DNA of 64,000 nucleotides from Pieris napi (taxonomy: Eukaryota; Arthropoda; Insecta; Lepidoptera; Pieridae): contig NC_062239.1 of the NCBI RefSeq assembly GCF_905475465.1, positions 10,974,001 through 11,038,000 of the forward strand, given 5' to 3'. Both the position numbers and the translations under genes were made by a program. The notes under the pieces were generated by a model that was not told the origin of the DNA, did no database searches, and was given only the letters and a program-made list of their open reading frames with translations. Positions within the stretch are counted from its first letter, which is position 1, and each line of letters starts with the position of its first letter. Below are positions 26,201 to 33,118 of this stretch, one piece after another.

Positions 26201-26506
26201 ATCGAAGATAAACCTCGCTGGTCCAGGCCTAGGTGAATCCAAGGTGTCTGTGGCTGACTGGGGAATAGCGTAGGATGGGGGGTCAAATTCTCCGCTGTCC
26301 TGCCCCCTGTGGTAATGTGGGGGTGCTGTAGAGGGAGGGTTTCCTTGGGGGTTGGGTGGAGGGGTGTCGTCTATAAGGTTTTGGAGTTCTGGGGGGTCGG
26401 CTTCTGCGTCCATGGAGTCATCGGTCCCGGTGATGGAGGTGAGGGCTGTGGCTGCAGAGTCTGTGCTGGTGTTTATGGTTTTATCGGATGTTGTGCTGCT
26501 GCTCAT
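2718..26506 (-). CDS. RGK-family (Rad/Gem/Kir/Rem) small GTPase, 11 coding exons
   Basis: The eleven exons, listed separately, join with GT-AG junctions and matching phases to 1938 nt, or 645 residues plus stop. The Ras-like domain covers about residues 409-576. It has a P-loop GGPGVGKS (415-422), NKAD (518-521) and ETSV (546-549). As in known RGK proteins, the G3 motif is not DxxG; the sequence there reads FLDSPP. The protein ends with the RGK tail VRGLLGRVWARD...SCENLHVL (622-645), which in the family binds membrane or calmodulin and has no CAAX lipid site. Known RGK proteins inhibit voltage-gated calcium channels and affect the cytoskeleton; that role here is inferred. Residues 1-408 are Ser/Pro/Arg-rich, with two PPxY motifs (62-65, 76-79), a short charged helix (178-193) and 14-3-3-like Arg/Ser sites around 331-376. 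Which insect paralogue (Rgk1-3) this is was not resolved. The ATG at 26506-26504 is provisional, because a splice acceptor sits just upstream. Confidence 0.9.
2884..3215. mobile_element. MITE with 20-bp perfect inverted ends, in the last RGK intron
   Basis: AACTAGCTTAATTAGCCGTT at 2893-2912 is perfectly inverted at 3187-3206, and the similarity extends imperfectly outward (GTCG.AGC). It fills most of the 487-bp intron between exons 10 and 11. No open frame or clear target-site duplication was seen. Confidence 0.75.
3280..3412 (-). CDS. RGK exon 10: basic linker (residues 577-621)
   Basis: Acceptor CTTCAG|AAAGC, donor GTTAAG|GTAAT, phase 2 in and phase 0 out. It encodes an Arg/Ser-rich, alanine-rich linker ending in TPRKRTRLSASVK, which leads into the conserved C-terminal tail in the next exon. 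Confidence 0.93.
3663..3953 (-). mobile_element. SINE-A copy, minus orientation
   Basis: Read on the minus strand it has the tRNA-like head and the family 3' end CTACAACC...CAGTGGCGC. It sits in the intron between RGK exons 9 and 10, with its edge about 43 bp from the exon 9 donor. The family is described at 27845-28145. Confidence 0.85.
3996..4131 (-). CDS. RGK exon 9: end of the GTPase fold (residues 532-576)
   Basis: Acceptor TTTCAG|AGGGC, donor GTCAG|GTACA, phase 1 in and phase 2 out. It encodes CKFIETSVGINHNVDELLVG, the highly conserved RGK segment whose ETSV stands for the G5 motif, then LLTQIRLK. Confidence 0.96.
4798..5008. mobile_element. 211-bp MITE with 26-bp near-perfect inverted ends
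   Basis: ATCGTCGCTGTAGAATGATA at the left is matched by the inverted right end with two mismatches (CTACAGTGACGAT). It lies in the large RGK intron between exons 8 and 9 and has no coding capacity. The superfamily was not determined. Confidence 0.75.
5449..5871 (+). repeat. Repeat family R-CTAG, copy 1
   Basis: Starts near CTAATATATAAAATCTCGTG and carries CGAAACGGCTCGACCGATTC, ending GGGGGCAGCTAGT. Other copies are at 41172-41495, 55733-56036 and 63444-63560. Similar sequences recur across Lepidoptera. I could not decide between a Helitron-type and a LINE-type element. Confidence 0.7.
6346..6850 (-). mobile_element. LINE remnant, 3' part of the reverse-transcriptase ORF
   Basis: On the minus strand the degraded frame resembles the C-terminus of a jockey/CR1-type LINE ORF2, with blocks matching FYRIYHGE, SEELF and MWNELP-like patterns after allowing frameshifts. 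It ends in a poly-A tail (T-run on the plus strand near 6350). Shorter 3' pieces of the same family lie at 9205-9345, 30160-30300, 55500-55650, 57878-58018 and 61090-61190. Confidence 0.75.
7232..7473 (-). mobile_element. SINE-A copy, minus orientation, diverged
   Basis: Recognised from the block GATGTTTTCCTTCACCGT, the CTAGGTGATCAG segment and the tRNA-like end AAAGCCAACACT. It is more diverged than the other copies and lies in RGK intron 8/9. Confidence 0.65.
8067..8313. mobile_element. Foldback MITE FB-1, copy 1
   Basis: Two arms of about 105 bp are almost perfectly inverted around a loop of about 30 bp. The element starts CAGCCCTGCAATTCTGTAAC and ends with the inverse. Other copies lie at 16564-16810 and 45193-45400. 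It lies in RGK intron 8/9 and has no ORF. Confidence 0.85.
8330..8502 (+). repeat. Interspersed repeat, copy 1 (GTCTGGCTATACTCTCGGGG)
   Basis: Shares about 175 bp with 39106-39282, including the block GTCTGGCTATACTCTCGGGG, the AAATCGCCACGCTTAT segment and CTTGGCTCGTACAA. Neither copy shows coding capacity or inverted ends. The class is unknown. Confidence 0.65.
8618..8818 (+). repeat. Repeat family R-GACCCGACAG, copy 1
   Basis: Begins ACTAGTGGACCCGACAGACG and ends in a TATATATAAAGAT stretch. A second copy at 47747-47992 shares the start, the GGGCTGATTTGTGAATCTAA block and the end. It is probably a short member of a CTAG-ended family. It lies just downstream (gene sense) of RGK exon 8. Confidence 0.65.
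8883..9060 (-). CDS. RGK exon 8: NKAD exon (residues 473-531)
   Basis: Acceptor TTTCAG|TCTGAG, donor GACG|GTAAGC, phase 0 in and phase 1 out. It encodes a beta strand GYCVVYSTADRASF, an amphipathic helix, and AVILVGNKADLARSRVV with the guanine-binding NKAD at 518-521. Confidence 0.95.
9205..9345 (-). mobile_element. LINE 3' fragment (same family as 6346-6850)
   Basis: Shows the T-run, AGGAGGCAAGCGGGCGGGAG and CCCTAAGTCGAATTGGTTCG blocks of that family, with an internal duplication around TTGCCAGAATTGG. It lies in the intron between RGK exons 7 and 8. Confidence 0.65.
9613..9660 (+). mobile_element. Possible RTE-type LINE tail
   Basis: Translation on the plus strand gives WEEAYAKLG, which fits the end of RTE-type ORFs. 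It is too short to be sure. Confidence 0.35.
9772..9863 (-). CDS. RGK exon 7: switch region (residues 442-472)
   Basis: Acceptor CTACAG|ATGAC, donor CTTATT|GTAAG, phase 1 in and phase 0 out. It encodes DDESGEKSVCVLLAG and EESEITFLDSPPDNL. The place of Ras DTAG is taken by DSPP, the RGK-type departure from the G3 motif. Confidence 0.95.
11081..11380 (+). mobile_element. 5'-truncated RTE-type LINE with target-site duplication
   Basis: The plus-strand frame from about 11089 reads GKSKHGRPLARWADELKKVG, then EDWEKNAQNRERW and EEAYTQ before TAA, the C-terminus of an RTE-type LINE. A (TA)n microsatellite and an AT-rich 3' tail ending in (TTA)n follow. TTATTATCGTACAGAA flanks it at 11065-11080 and 11381-11396. 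It is antisense within the RGK intron between exons 6 and 7. Confidence 0.88.
11451..11575 (-). CDS. RGK exon 6: P-loop exon (residues 400-441)
   Basis: Acceptor AAACAG|GGACT, donor TATAG|GTTAG, phase 2 in and phase 1 out. It encodes the first beta strand and the P-loop YRVVVVGGPGVGKSSLVGQF, followed by a helix and AYDTSI. The lysine at 421 is the expected nucleotide-phosphate contact. Confidence 0.95.
11758..11972 (-). mobile_element. SINE-A copy, minus orientation, head truncated
   Basis: Contains GGCGCTATAACC, GATCAGCCGCCTGTGCCTGA, the GACTTTTTGGGTCTAAG block and GGGGATCGAACCTACGAC (box B complement), but the outer tRNA head is missing. It lies in RGK intron 5/6. Confidence 0.8.
12162..12294 (-). 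CDS. RGK exon 5 (residues 356-399)
   Basis: Acceptor TTCGCAG|GTAAG, donor TTCCAG|GTTAA, phase 1 in and phase 2 out. It encodes GKGVVNRGDSLRSRRSRSNT and a Ser/Thr/Ala-rich linker just before the GTPase domain. The opposite strand is also open here but is treated as a shadow, because only this frame joins exons 4 and 6. Confidence 0.88.
12550..12632 (+). mobile_element. RTE-type LINE tail fragment
   Basis: The plus frame reads DRDIWKKLEEVIEKVPIDGT before a stop. It matches the tail of the RTE remnant at 51903-52145 (WKKLEEAFTREGVPIDGT). It lies in RGK intron 4/5. Confidence 0.6.
12960..13260 (-). repeat. Interspersed repeat shared with 24715-24925
   Basis: Carries the inverse of blocks present at 24715-24925, including TTTAAGCTATCGCGG, CATAGCGCTAAATCACCTGC and the CACACC/CATCAC-rich segment. 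The class is not known. It lies in RGK intron 4/5. Confidence 0.6.
13323..14047. mobile_element. Pogo/Tigger-like non-autonomous DNA transposon with TA duplication
   Basis: The ends are CAGTAGAACCTCGATAA and its exact inverse TTATCGAGGTTCTACTG, flanked by TA at 13321-13322 and 14048-14049. Subterminal copies of GTTATAGAGGTT recur on both sides. These ends and TA targets are typical of pogo/Tigger members of the Tc1-mariner superfamily. There is no transposase frame. It lies in RGK intron 4/5. Confidence 0.88.
14112..14535 (+). repeat. Interspersed repeat beginning ACTAGCGACCCGCCCCGGCT
   Basis: Begins with CTAGCGACCCGCCCCGGCTTC and ends near TTTTATACTATGTAGTGATT. Repeats starting this way are widespread in insects. 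I cannot assign the class from sequence alone. It ends about 130 bp from RGK exon 4. Confidence 0.65.
14664..14830 (-). CDS. RGK exon 4 (residues 300-355)
   Basis: Acceptor CCTTAG|GTATGG, donor ATTACAG|GTAAC, phase 2 in and phase 1 out. It encodes an Arg/Ser-rich region with RARVASMP (331-338), a possible phospho-serine 14-3-3 or kinase site, and EEEYYRLRHFSIT, which resembles N-terminal sequence of insect RGK proteins as I remember them. Confidence 0.88.
14831..16239. other. RGK intron 3/4, left part: nothing recognised
   Basis: AT-rich intron sequence. Short open frames, such as 15730-16005 on the minus strand, show no recognisable domain or compositional signal of coding. Confidence 0.5.
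16240..16420 (+). repeat. LINE-like 3' untranslated remnant
   Basis: Contains TTCGGCGTTTCTTCTCAGAG, an A-run, and GACGTGTAAAAGTGTTTGTA before AATAAATCATTTATCATT. I remember this arrangement from 3' ends of common lepidopteran retroelements. No ORF remains. Confidence 0.5.
16564..16810. mobile_element. Foldback MITE FB-1, copy 2
   Basis: Near-identical to 8067-8313, with the same arms and the same loop orientation. Ends are CAGCCCTGCGATTCTGTAAC and the inverse. It lies in RGK intron 3/4. Confidence 0.85.
16811..21011. other. RGK intron 3/4, right part: AT-rich, few repeats
   Basis: No coding exon recognised. A piece at 19660-19735 matches the inverse of 25680-25745 (shared core AGACCTAGCTCGTT). 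At 20140-20290 there is a half-copy of the palindrome-ended family (AAAGAAGTTTCACTTC). The 113-codon open frame at 17731-18072 lacks any recognisable domain. Confidence 0.5.
21012..21256 (+). mobile_element. SINE-A copy, plus orientation
   Basis: Starts GCAGCGTTGGCCTAGTGGCT with box A, then GGTCGTAGGTTCGAT (box B), and ends GGTTGTAGCGCCGCTGACAC. It lies antisense in RGK intron 3/4. Confidence 0.85.
22041..22278 (-). CDS. RGK exon 3 (residues 221-299), NAGNAG acceptor
   Basis: The acceptor reads TTCTAGCAG, so splicing may start the exon at 22278 or at 22275. Both keep the frame and differ by one alanine. The donor is AAAAG|GTAGG, phase 2 out. It encodes a region ending in DLHEFDK that joins in frame to exon 4. 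Confidence 0.82.
22481..22993. mobile_element. MITE with AAGCCGAATTTAC ends
   Basis: The left end AAGCCGAATTTACGAAACTA is inverted at the right end as ACTAGTTTTGTAATG...TAAATTCGGCTT. The body has many short GTCGCG/CGTGAAA blocks. It fills most of the RGK intron between exons 2 and 3. Its end resembles that of the family at 47227-47541. Confidence 0.65.
23163..23472 (-). CDS. RGK exon 2 (residues 118-220)
   Basis: Acceptor TTTCCCAG|CCCC, donor CTACTG|GTATG, phase 0 in and phase 1 out. It encodes 103 residues plus one base, including a charged helix with KDEVARLRKQLEG (about 183-195) followed by an Arg/Ser/His-rich stretch. The frame is open across the whole exon. The phase match on both sides supports membership in this gene. 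Confidence 0.8.
23575..23720 (+). repeat. LINE-like 3' tail repeat
   Basis: Matches the family at 28640-28900 by the AAATCAAA start and the AAGAGAAGAACTGG and CTCTCCG segments. Related diverged tails occur at 39890-40060, 43485-43645 and 52712-52860. Confidence 0.45.
24275..24617. mobile_element. Element bounded by inverted GAAGTTATACTTCTTT
   Basis: GAAGTTATACTTCTTT at the left is inverted as AAAGAAGTATAACTTC at the right, and the right end continues into a GGCGCGTTA-type sequence. Related ends occur at 20270, 46160-46395, 46505 and 58066. It lies in RGK intron 1/2. Confidence 0.6.
24715..24925 (+). repeat. Interspersed repeat shared with 12960-13260
   Basis: Carries GGTGATTTTGCGCTATGGAT and CCGCGATAGCTTAAACAAGT, seen inverted at 12960-13260. 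No ORF. Confidence 0.6.
25801..26076 (+). mobile_element. SINE-A copy, plus orientation
   Basis: Head GCAGTGTTGGCCTAGTGGCT, box B GGTTCGATCCCC, end GGTTGTGGCACCACTGATTT with a T-rich tail. It ends about 80 bp from the donor of the first visible RGK coding exon. Confidence 0.88.
26156..26506 (-). CDS. RGK exon 1 of 11 as seen (residues 1-117)
   Basis: Ser/Thr/Pro-rich coding block ending at donor AAG|GTGAG, phase 0. It carries PPHY and PPSY motifs. A possible splice acceptor (TTACAG) ends at 26516, so the exon may start at 26515 and the codons GTA GTG GTG before the ATG could be coding or untranslated. An in-frame TAA lies at 26524-26522, so the frame does not continue upstream without splicing. 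Confidence 0.8.
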
Positions 26507-26515
26507 CACCACTAC

Positions 26516-27844
26516 CTGTAATTAAGAGACTAATTTGTTTCTTCTTTATAAAATATTTTTTATGTTACTTTAAGAAACATGACATACAACATATCTGCTA
26601 GCCAATAAACTTAAGCAACTCTATCTCTAACTTAAATCAAAATCAAAATTGGTCGCACAATATAAAACTTATAATGTCAGTCAACAAAATCAAATGTTTT
26701 TAAACCATTTCTGGTTCAGAAATTATTTCTTATGTACCGTAAGAAATAATTTCTGAACGCAACTTTATTCACTTATTATCAATATCAAGCAAGTGTTGTC
26801 TAAGAAGTAATTATATTTTCTTGATAAGCACCAAGTTATTGCGATTTGTATTGATTTGAATTGACTTCAAAGAAGGAAAGAGTTGGATGTTTTTTTCTCC
26901 CCTTTAATCTGTCTAATTGAATCTTTTACTACTCTCTCGTCTGTTTCTATTCAATTGTAATTACGCTGTAATGAAAAGAGATAGATAATCACTTAAGTTC
27001 AAACCCTGCAAAGCCTGATTAATTTTATATAAATAAGGGGGGAAATGTCTTTGAATATCAGTGATAACATATGATAAAATATCGCCTTAGAATCTCTGTC
27101 ATTTTTATATATCATAGTTAATACAAAAGTTAAACCGATAGTTATTATTTTTATACATATACATTTGGAAAAAGGCTATTTGTAGGTACATGAAGAAAAA
27201 TTCGTAAACGTAAAACTCTTTTACTATTTTCTACACCTACTTGACTAAAGAATTTGGGAAAGTTGAATTTATTTAAATAAACGTTTCATTTTAATTCATG
27301 CTTACGAAGCACTTAAATACTTTTGAGTTCTTCAAAAACTAAAAGAGTACTTTGAATTAAAATTTGCTAACTAACGCCAAAAACTTTCCGTCAAACGTTA
27401 ATAGGTTTAGATTTATGTTCGAGTACATAGAGTATAGTACAGTGGCAGAACTTTTTTGCATGTATTCACTTGATAAATATATTTAATTTTAAGATTTTCA
27501 GCAAGTGTTCAAAGCGCACATAAATCCATTGCCGGAGTAAGTCGGAAACCAGAGCTGGAGTTCGAGTAATTGTCAATACCATATTTTTAATGAAGTCCAT
27601 TTTTTTTGTATTAGAAATACCGAAGCATTATAAAGGGAATTGTTAATATGTTTGACATTTGTCAGTACAAGAAGAGGAACCAGAGGAAGAGGAGGAGAGC
27701 TTAAATAATGAAAAATTTAATACCAGTTCTATTTATTAGTTTGTCTGATATGATTGTTTTATTACCAAAGAGTACAGTGACACTTTTTTTTTTAGTTAGT
27801 TAGTAGAGTTTCTAATATAAATATTAGTATTACTATACAGCAGG
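26516..27844. other. Upstream flank or intron of the RGK gene
   Basis: No exon recognised. A perfect 19-bp-stem hairpin lies at 26714-26757. If the acceptor at 26516 is used, this stretch is an intron and the promoter lies further right. I found no coding exon that would join it. Confidence 0.5.
26714..26757. repeat. Perfect 19-bp-stem hairpin with a 6-nt loop
   Basis: GTTCAGAAATTATTTCTTA is followed by a short loop and its exact inverse. It lies about 200 bp upstream of the first visible RGK exon. Confidence 0.75.
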
Positions 27845-28145
27845 AGCAGTGTTGGCCTAGTGGTTTCAGCGTGCAACTCTCACACCTGAGGTCGTAGGTT
27901 CGATCCCCGGCTGTGCACTTATGGACTTTCTTTCTATGTGCGCATTTAACATTTGCTCGAACGGAGAAGCAAAACATCGTGAGGCAACCGACATTTCTTA
28001 GACCCAAAAAGTCAACGGCGTGTGTCAGGCACTGGAGGCTGATCACCTACTTGCCTATTAGATTTAAAAATGATCATGAAACAGATTCTGAAATCTGAGG
28101 CCAAGACCTAAAGAGGTTGTAGCGCCACTGATTTATTTTTTATTT
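27845..28145 (+). mobile_element. SINE-A, best full copy (tRNA-derived)
   Basis: The head GCAGTGTTGGCCTAGTGG contains a Pol III box A-like TGGCCTAGTGG, followed by GGTTCGATCCCCGG as box B. The body runs through AAAACATCGTGAGG, GTCAACGGCGTGTGTCAGGC and GATCATGAAACAGATTCTG, and the 3' end is GTTGTAGCGCCACTGATTTA with a T-rich tail. Plus-orientation copies are at 21012, 25801, 33119, 42700 and 57154; minus copies are at 3663, 7232, 11758, 30308, 38062, 46650, 56098, 57094 and 62590. It is not a host tRNA gene, because no cloverleaf closes. Confidence 0.9.
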
Positions 28146-30159
28146 ATAAATATTATACAAAAAGTTGGTAAAAGAGACAAGTAGTGCTTGATCATCCTAG
28201 TTACTAATGCTATCTACTTAACGTAAGATTTTTAATATCTTAACAATATAGTCGGGGAATTATCTAGAAAATAAATTGAAAAACAAAAGTGACAAAGTCA
28301 AACATTTGTTAGCGAAATGCATGTAAACATTTTGAGAGTAATTGCGAAAAAACACAAAGAAAGTTACAAAGCTTTTATTGAATCAGTGAAGTAGTCGTAA
28401 CCATTAACATCCATTTTTAAAAGCTAAACGTTGCCGAGAGCCAACTCTGTATTGTTCACAGGGAATGTTCCCGATGCACTTTCTCAGTCTGCAGTTTGTT
28501 GCAACATTTCATTTTAAACATTCTATATCATAGATCCAGTGCTGTCTTTTTTATTGTCTATAGATTTTAGTGTCATTTATGTTTGGTTATGTTAGTTGCT
28601 GCAGAAATCTTAGACACGTAATAGGTATTTACGCTGATAATTCAAATTCAAAATTCATATAGGTAACAAAATCTACACTTATGAATGTTAAAAGATAAAT
28701 ATATATGAAATGCTTCTAATTTTATATTTACTGCCAGTTCTCAAATCAAGGGCGTAGAATGGAAGAGAAGAACTGTCAATAAACTCTCCGCCACTCTTTT
28801 TAATCGCCAAATCTTTGTTTTACACAATGTTTGTAAGGAACTGCAACCATTACACCATGTTCTACATGACATCTTAAGTAATTAATAATAATAAAATAAA
28901 TAAAAAACAAAGATTTGTCCTCTATCAGCAGGAGACATGGTGAAATAGGAGCACGCACTTACATTCTCGTGTGAACAACACGCAAATCATAGTAGAAATA
29001 ACTAACATCACCGCAAACCCGAATTCAAGTCCGACCAGTCACCACAAATAGCACCCGTTCATGAGTATGACGCATGGTCAGCCATCGGCCAATTAATGAA
29101 TACTAAAATTAATAAATGGAGTTCAAAGGTTAGATCTTAGATTTTATTATTTAAATTAAGAAGGACTGTGTTTGGCCATCGCTTCTCTGCTTTGGCTCTG
29201 TCGGCATGACTCTCTTCAAAAACTAACACAGACACAGCGCACACTTATAACAACTCTCAGCTACACTCTCAAATACATACGCACACACACCCATTCTCGT
29301 GAACTCACACATTCACGCATACTTAATGTCTACGACTTGTGTTTGGTAAGTTGTAACACTAAAACTACTTTCATGTACCATGGTACCACGAAATAGTTAT
29401 CTAGTTACCCACAACAGGGACTCCCTAATTCTGACATGAAGAAAGGTTTTATTATTTATTTTTGAAATATCAATCAAGAGTGTGGTCCGATTCTACAATC
29501 AAATCATAAATTTACATACATTACTATGCTTAGTGAGACTTCAGAGCCTGTCTTTGCTTCGGAAGGCCATATTTTTAGAAATATTTTGGCAATAAATGAA
29601 GCATTCTAATGATAAAGAATTTTTATAATCGTTCAATTACTCTACGAATCTATTGTATTATTAAATATGGTTTTTGTCTTTATACATTTATCGATCATTT
29701 GAAATTCTATGACTAAATATATGAATGGAGCTTTCATATATGCGTCGAATGCCAGTTACATATTACTTTGTAAAATTCGATAGACCATGGAAAATGAGGT
29801 AATCAATGACGCGGCAGAAGGGACACACCTTTGTTGCACAAAAGCCGCATTGCGGGACTGACACAAAATTACTATTGACATCACTTGAGGCAATATACTT
29901 ATGAATGGAGTTACATAGACATAGAACCGTAGAGATCTCCGCAATTTTCTGCTACCAAAGCTTTGGTCGGTACTATTGTTTTATTATGTAAATTTATGGA
30001 ATAGTAAAATTATTTTGCTATAATTTTTGCCTGTATCATCGTAGCTCATAAATTAATGGACTAATTTTGATGCGTTGTTTTTTGATACAATCTTACGTGA
30101 TCGAGACTTTTAACTATAATAATTATAATAAGACCTGTTCAGGCGTCTAGGTCATCGGC
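28146..30159. other. No gene recognised; LINE-like tail at 28640-28900
   Basis: 28640-28900 is a common lepidopteran tail repeat (AGAGAAGAACTGTC then AACTCTCCGCCACTCTTTTT). 29220-29340 is rich in CACA and ACTCTC repeats. The rest is AT-rich with no recognisable frame. Confidence 0.5.
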
Positions 30160-30300
30160 TCGTTTTTTTTATGTAACAGGAGGACACTCACATTGTCTAA
30201 AGGCTCGCAAGTGCGTTGCCGGCCTTTTAAGAATTGGTACGCTTTTTTCTTAAACGTCGAAATGGTTCGGAAATACTCCAGTGGGCAGCTGGTTCCACAT
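30160..30300 (-). mobile_element. LINE 3' fragment, adjoined by a SINE
   Basis: Same family as 6346-6850 (ACTCACATTGTCTAAAGGCT, GTTGCCGGCCTTTTAAGAAT). It is cut at GGTTCCACATA, where a SINE-A copy starts. Confidence 0.7.
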
Positions 30301-30307
30301 AAAAAAA

Positions 30308-30556
30308 TCAGTGGCGCAACAACCTTTTTAAATTTTCGGTCCGGGCCTCAGATTTCCGTATCTGTTTCATGATCATTTGTCAATCTAGTAGGCAAGTAGA
30401 TGATCAGGCTTTTGTGCCTGACACACGCCGTCGACTTTTTGAGTCTAAGGCAAGCTGGTTTCCTTACGATGTTTTCCTTCACTGTTCGAGCGACTGTTAT
30501 AAAGTCTATTGCTGCACAGCCGGGAATTGAACCTACGACCTCAGGGATGAGGCCCC
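30308..30556 (-). mobile_element. SINE-A copy, minus orientation, head truncated
   Basis: Contains CAGTGGCGCAACAACC, the CGTCGACTTTTTGAGTCTAA block and GGAATTGAACCTACGACC. The last bases of the tRNA-like head are missing. It lies directly against the preceding LINE fragment. Confidence 0.82.
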
Positions 30557-31969
30557 CCCTCTCACTTTACATTACACCGTAAACCCCATTTGCCAGAAAG
30601 AGACGAATCACTTTACCTAAAAGAGTGGAATTAGATTGATTTATATTTGATTTTTTACAGAGAGGAGTCAATCTTACGACCTGATATGCAAGGATTATTA
30701 GCTAAATATATGAAGGACAGAACGCGCATAATTTTGTGTCAAAAATGAAATAAATTATCATTCAATATGTAAGGGTCAAATTTGAATAAAACCTTTTTAT
30801 TAAACGATAACTAACTTTATGTCACACACAATGATGTCGAAAAACTCTCGAAAAACCTTTTGAATTCCGAACGCAAAACTCTAAACAAATATTTTGTTTA
30901 ACGTATAACAATGTCAAAGCTAAACCGCTTTAAGCTTAAATTTTGCTGTAATATAGAGACACCTGCCCACGCTTAGTTGCCAACACACAATATACTTAAA
31001 CCATAACTACCTCTAGAATAAATTAATTTTACAGCTCTGAGTTGAAATTGTTTGTTCTTTGCAACAGTTAAAATGGTTTATTAAAATAACAGGATTGTTA
31101 AGATTCGTATAGCCTATACGTTTAAAAAAATCAAAAGTTATTTTTTGTTTTTAATTTTATTAATGTTATTAATTTGAACTTATCGCCCACAACGGCGACT
31201 GCTTAAACAATTATTCTTTCACAAGGAATCGTGCACAGGTTTCACACAATCTTGGTAAAACCGTTAACCACCAAGCATTTGATTTTATTCACTTTACAAA
31301 TTAAAACACCTTTGCAATCAATGTATAGATTTTAGTGCACATTTAAAATCGGGTTAAGCTAGATTCAAAATCAATAAATTAATCCTGAAACTATCAATCA
31401 GTTGATATGCCAGCCGATTTAATTTCATGTATAATTGGAATTAATTCACCGACTCTCCATCACTTTAATCACACATTAATGACTGATCAATTTTTATGCG
31501 AAAACATACTACGTAGTTTATCAAAGAGACACTTTAATTTGCCTGCATAAATGATGAAAGGCAGAAGTAATAAAATTTACTATATTATGATTTTATAAAT
31601 AAAATCTTAATTTAAATAAATAAAATCTAAATTGTGCAGCATTATCGCTTATGTGATAAAAAAATCTATAGAATATAAATACATAATTGGGTGTATGGTT
31701 GTAATTTATATTTTCCATTTCTATGATACGAAGTCGCTGGTACGACCTAAGAGTGTAATCGCAAGCAATTTCAAAATGCATATCAAGGTATTTCGCTATG
31801 CCAAGGCTACGCCGTAGCGTGCTGCTTACAAGGCCCAATAGTTCTTTAGCATAATGCCACTATGCACAGATAATATTATCTTTAATTAAAACTGATGTTC
31901 TTCACACATTCCATCCCATATAGTTACGTGTTTTCGAAATAGTTTTGTATATAAGAATGGATTAGTTAC
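30557..31969. other. No feature recognised
   Basis: AT-rich sequence with many short repeats of common bases. No convincing gene, tRNA or inverted-repeat element was seen. Confidence 0.5.
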
Positions 31970-32420
31970 TTAAGTACAACAGCCTATACTGGCTAGGAAG
32001 AAACTCGAGACTTTCTCCAGACAATAAACTCCGTATACATAAAGTCCATTTGGACACATGGCCTGCAACTGTAGGGGGGGGGGGGGGGCAAGTGATACCA
32101 ACATAAATAGACTCAACCGAGAACAGAACAAGATCCTAAGAGCAGTTGCAAAAGTACAGTGGTACATAGCCAACGACGAAGTTCACGAACACCTTGAAAT
32201 GAGAACAATCAAAGAGGAAATCCGGAGACTGGCAGCTAAATACAAAGAGCGGTTAATCTGTCACCCGAACGAACTTGTTCGCCAACTCACCATGGGTCAG
32301 TATGTGAGACGACTAAAACGTCACCATATTTTGGAGCTAGAAGAGCGGCAGTAGCTCTTACCAGTAGACGAGTAGATGCTTCCAATAGGAAAGGAGGTTG
32401 CAAATCCGCGTAGAAGAAAA
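31970..32420 (+). pseudogene. Jockey-like LINE ORF2 remnant (3' end)
   Basis: Frame 1 reads YWLGRNSRLSPDNKLRIHK, typical of jockey reverse transcriptases. After a G15 tract at 32074-32088 the frame shifts, then reads INRLNREQNKILRAV, YIANDEVHEHLEM, RLAAKYKERL and HPNELVRQL before a stop at about 32354. An A-rich 3' tail follows. It is 5'-truncated and inactive. The G-tract replaces the usual YGIQLWG-like block. Confidence 0.8.
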
Positions 32421-33118
32421 AAAAAGAATATGTTAGCAATAATTTCATTACATTTTAAAATTATAAAAAAAACATAATTTTGTTCAAAACTGGTTTGGTC
32501 TTAGAGAACTTCCTTCTAGGTAGTGTTAAAAGATCATTTTATTTTAATTTTACTGTATGCATATTTAAGCTAATAAACAGTTAAAGTCTAACAAAAAAAA
32601 AACTTACACTAGTTTTGTTTTACTTCATTTTTTAGTTAATTTAAAGTTCACTCACTTACAAAGAACTTATAAACTTAGTAGTAAAGTTCACAGTGTATAC
32701 TATCTCACATAAATAATAAGAATTTAAAACTCGTCTTTGTCAGATTGAGACAGAACAACCAATGTGTTCAGTATAATTGAATATTGTGTAAAACCTGTCG
32801 CAATTCAGTAAATTAAATGATGTACGCCGCTCGAACACATTATTCTTAAAAAGCCTTTCAGCTTTCATTATTCGAAATTGAATAAAAATTTACCTTCGCA
32901 TACCTTATTTTTTACATATAAGGAACAATAAGAACACAATGGTTTTAAAAAATTGTATTGGTAAGTCGTGTAAAGCTGTCTTTTCGGAGTACGAATAGTT
33001 GTGGAATACAGATTTGTCTCTGCGTACAAATTTGCATTTATTACTTCTGCCTCAAGATCCAATAGAGAAAAACCGTGGTCGTAGAGAGACCGTTTTTAAC
33101 GTACTTCTAATAACTCGA

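Noticed and set aside
26309..26521. Plus-strand 70-codon frame over RGK exon 1
   Set aside because: Gly/Val/Cys-rich antisense shadow of a proline-rich exon.
32058..32354. 98-codon frame as a host gene
   Set aside because: Matches the C-terminus of jockey-like LINE ORF2, with a G-tract frameshift upstream.
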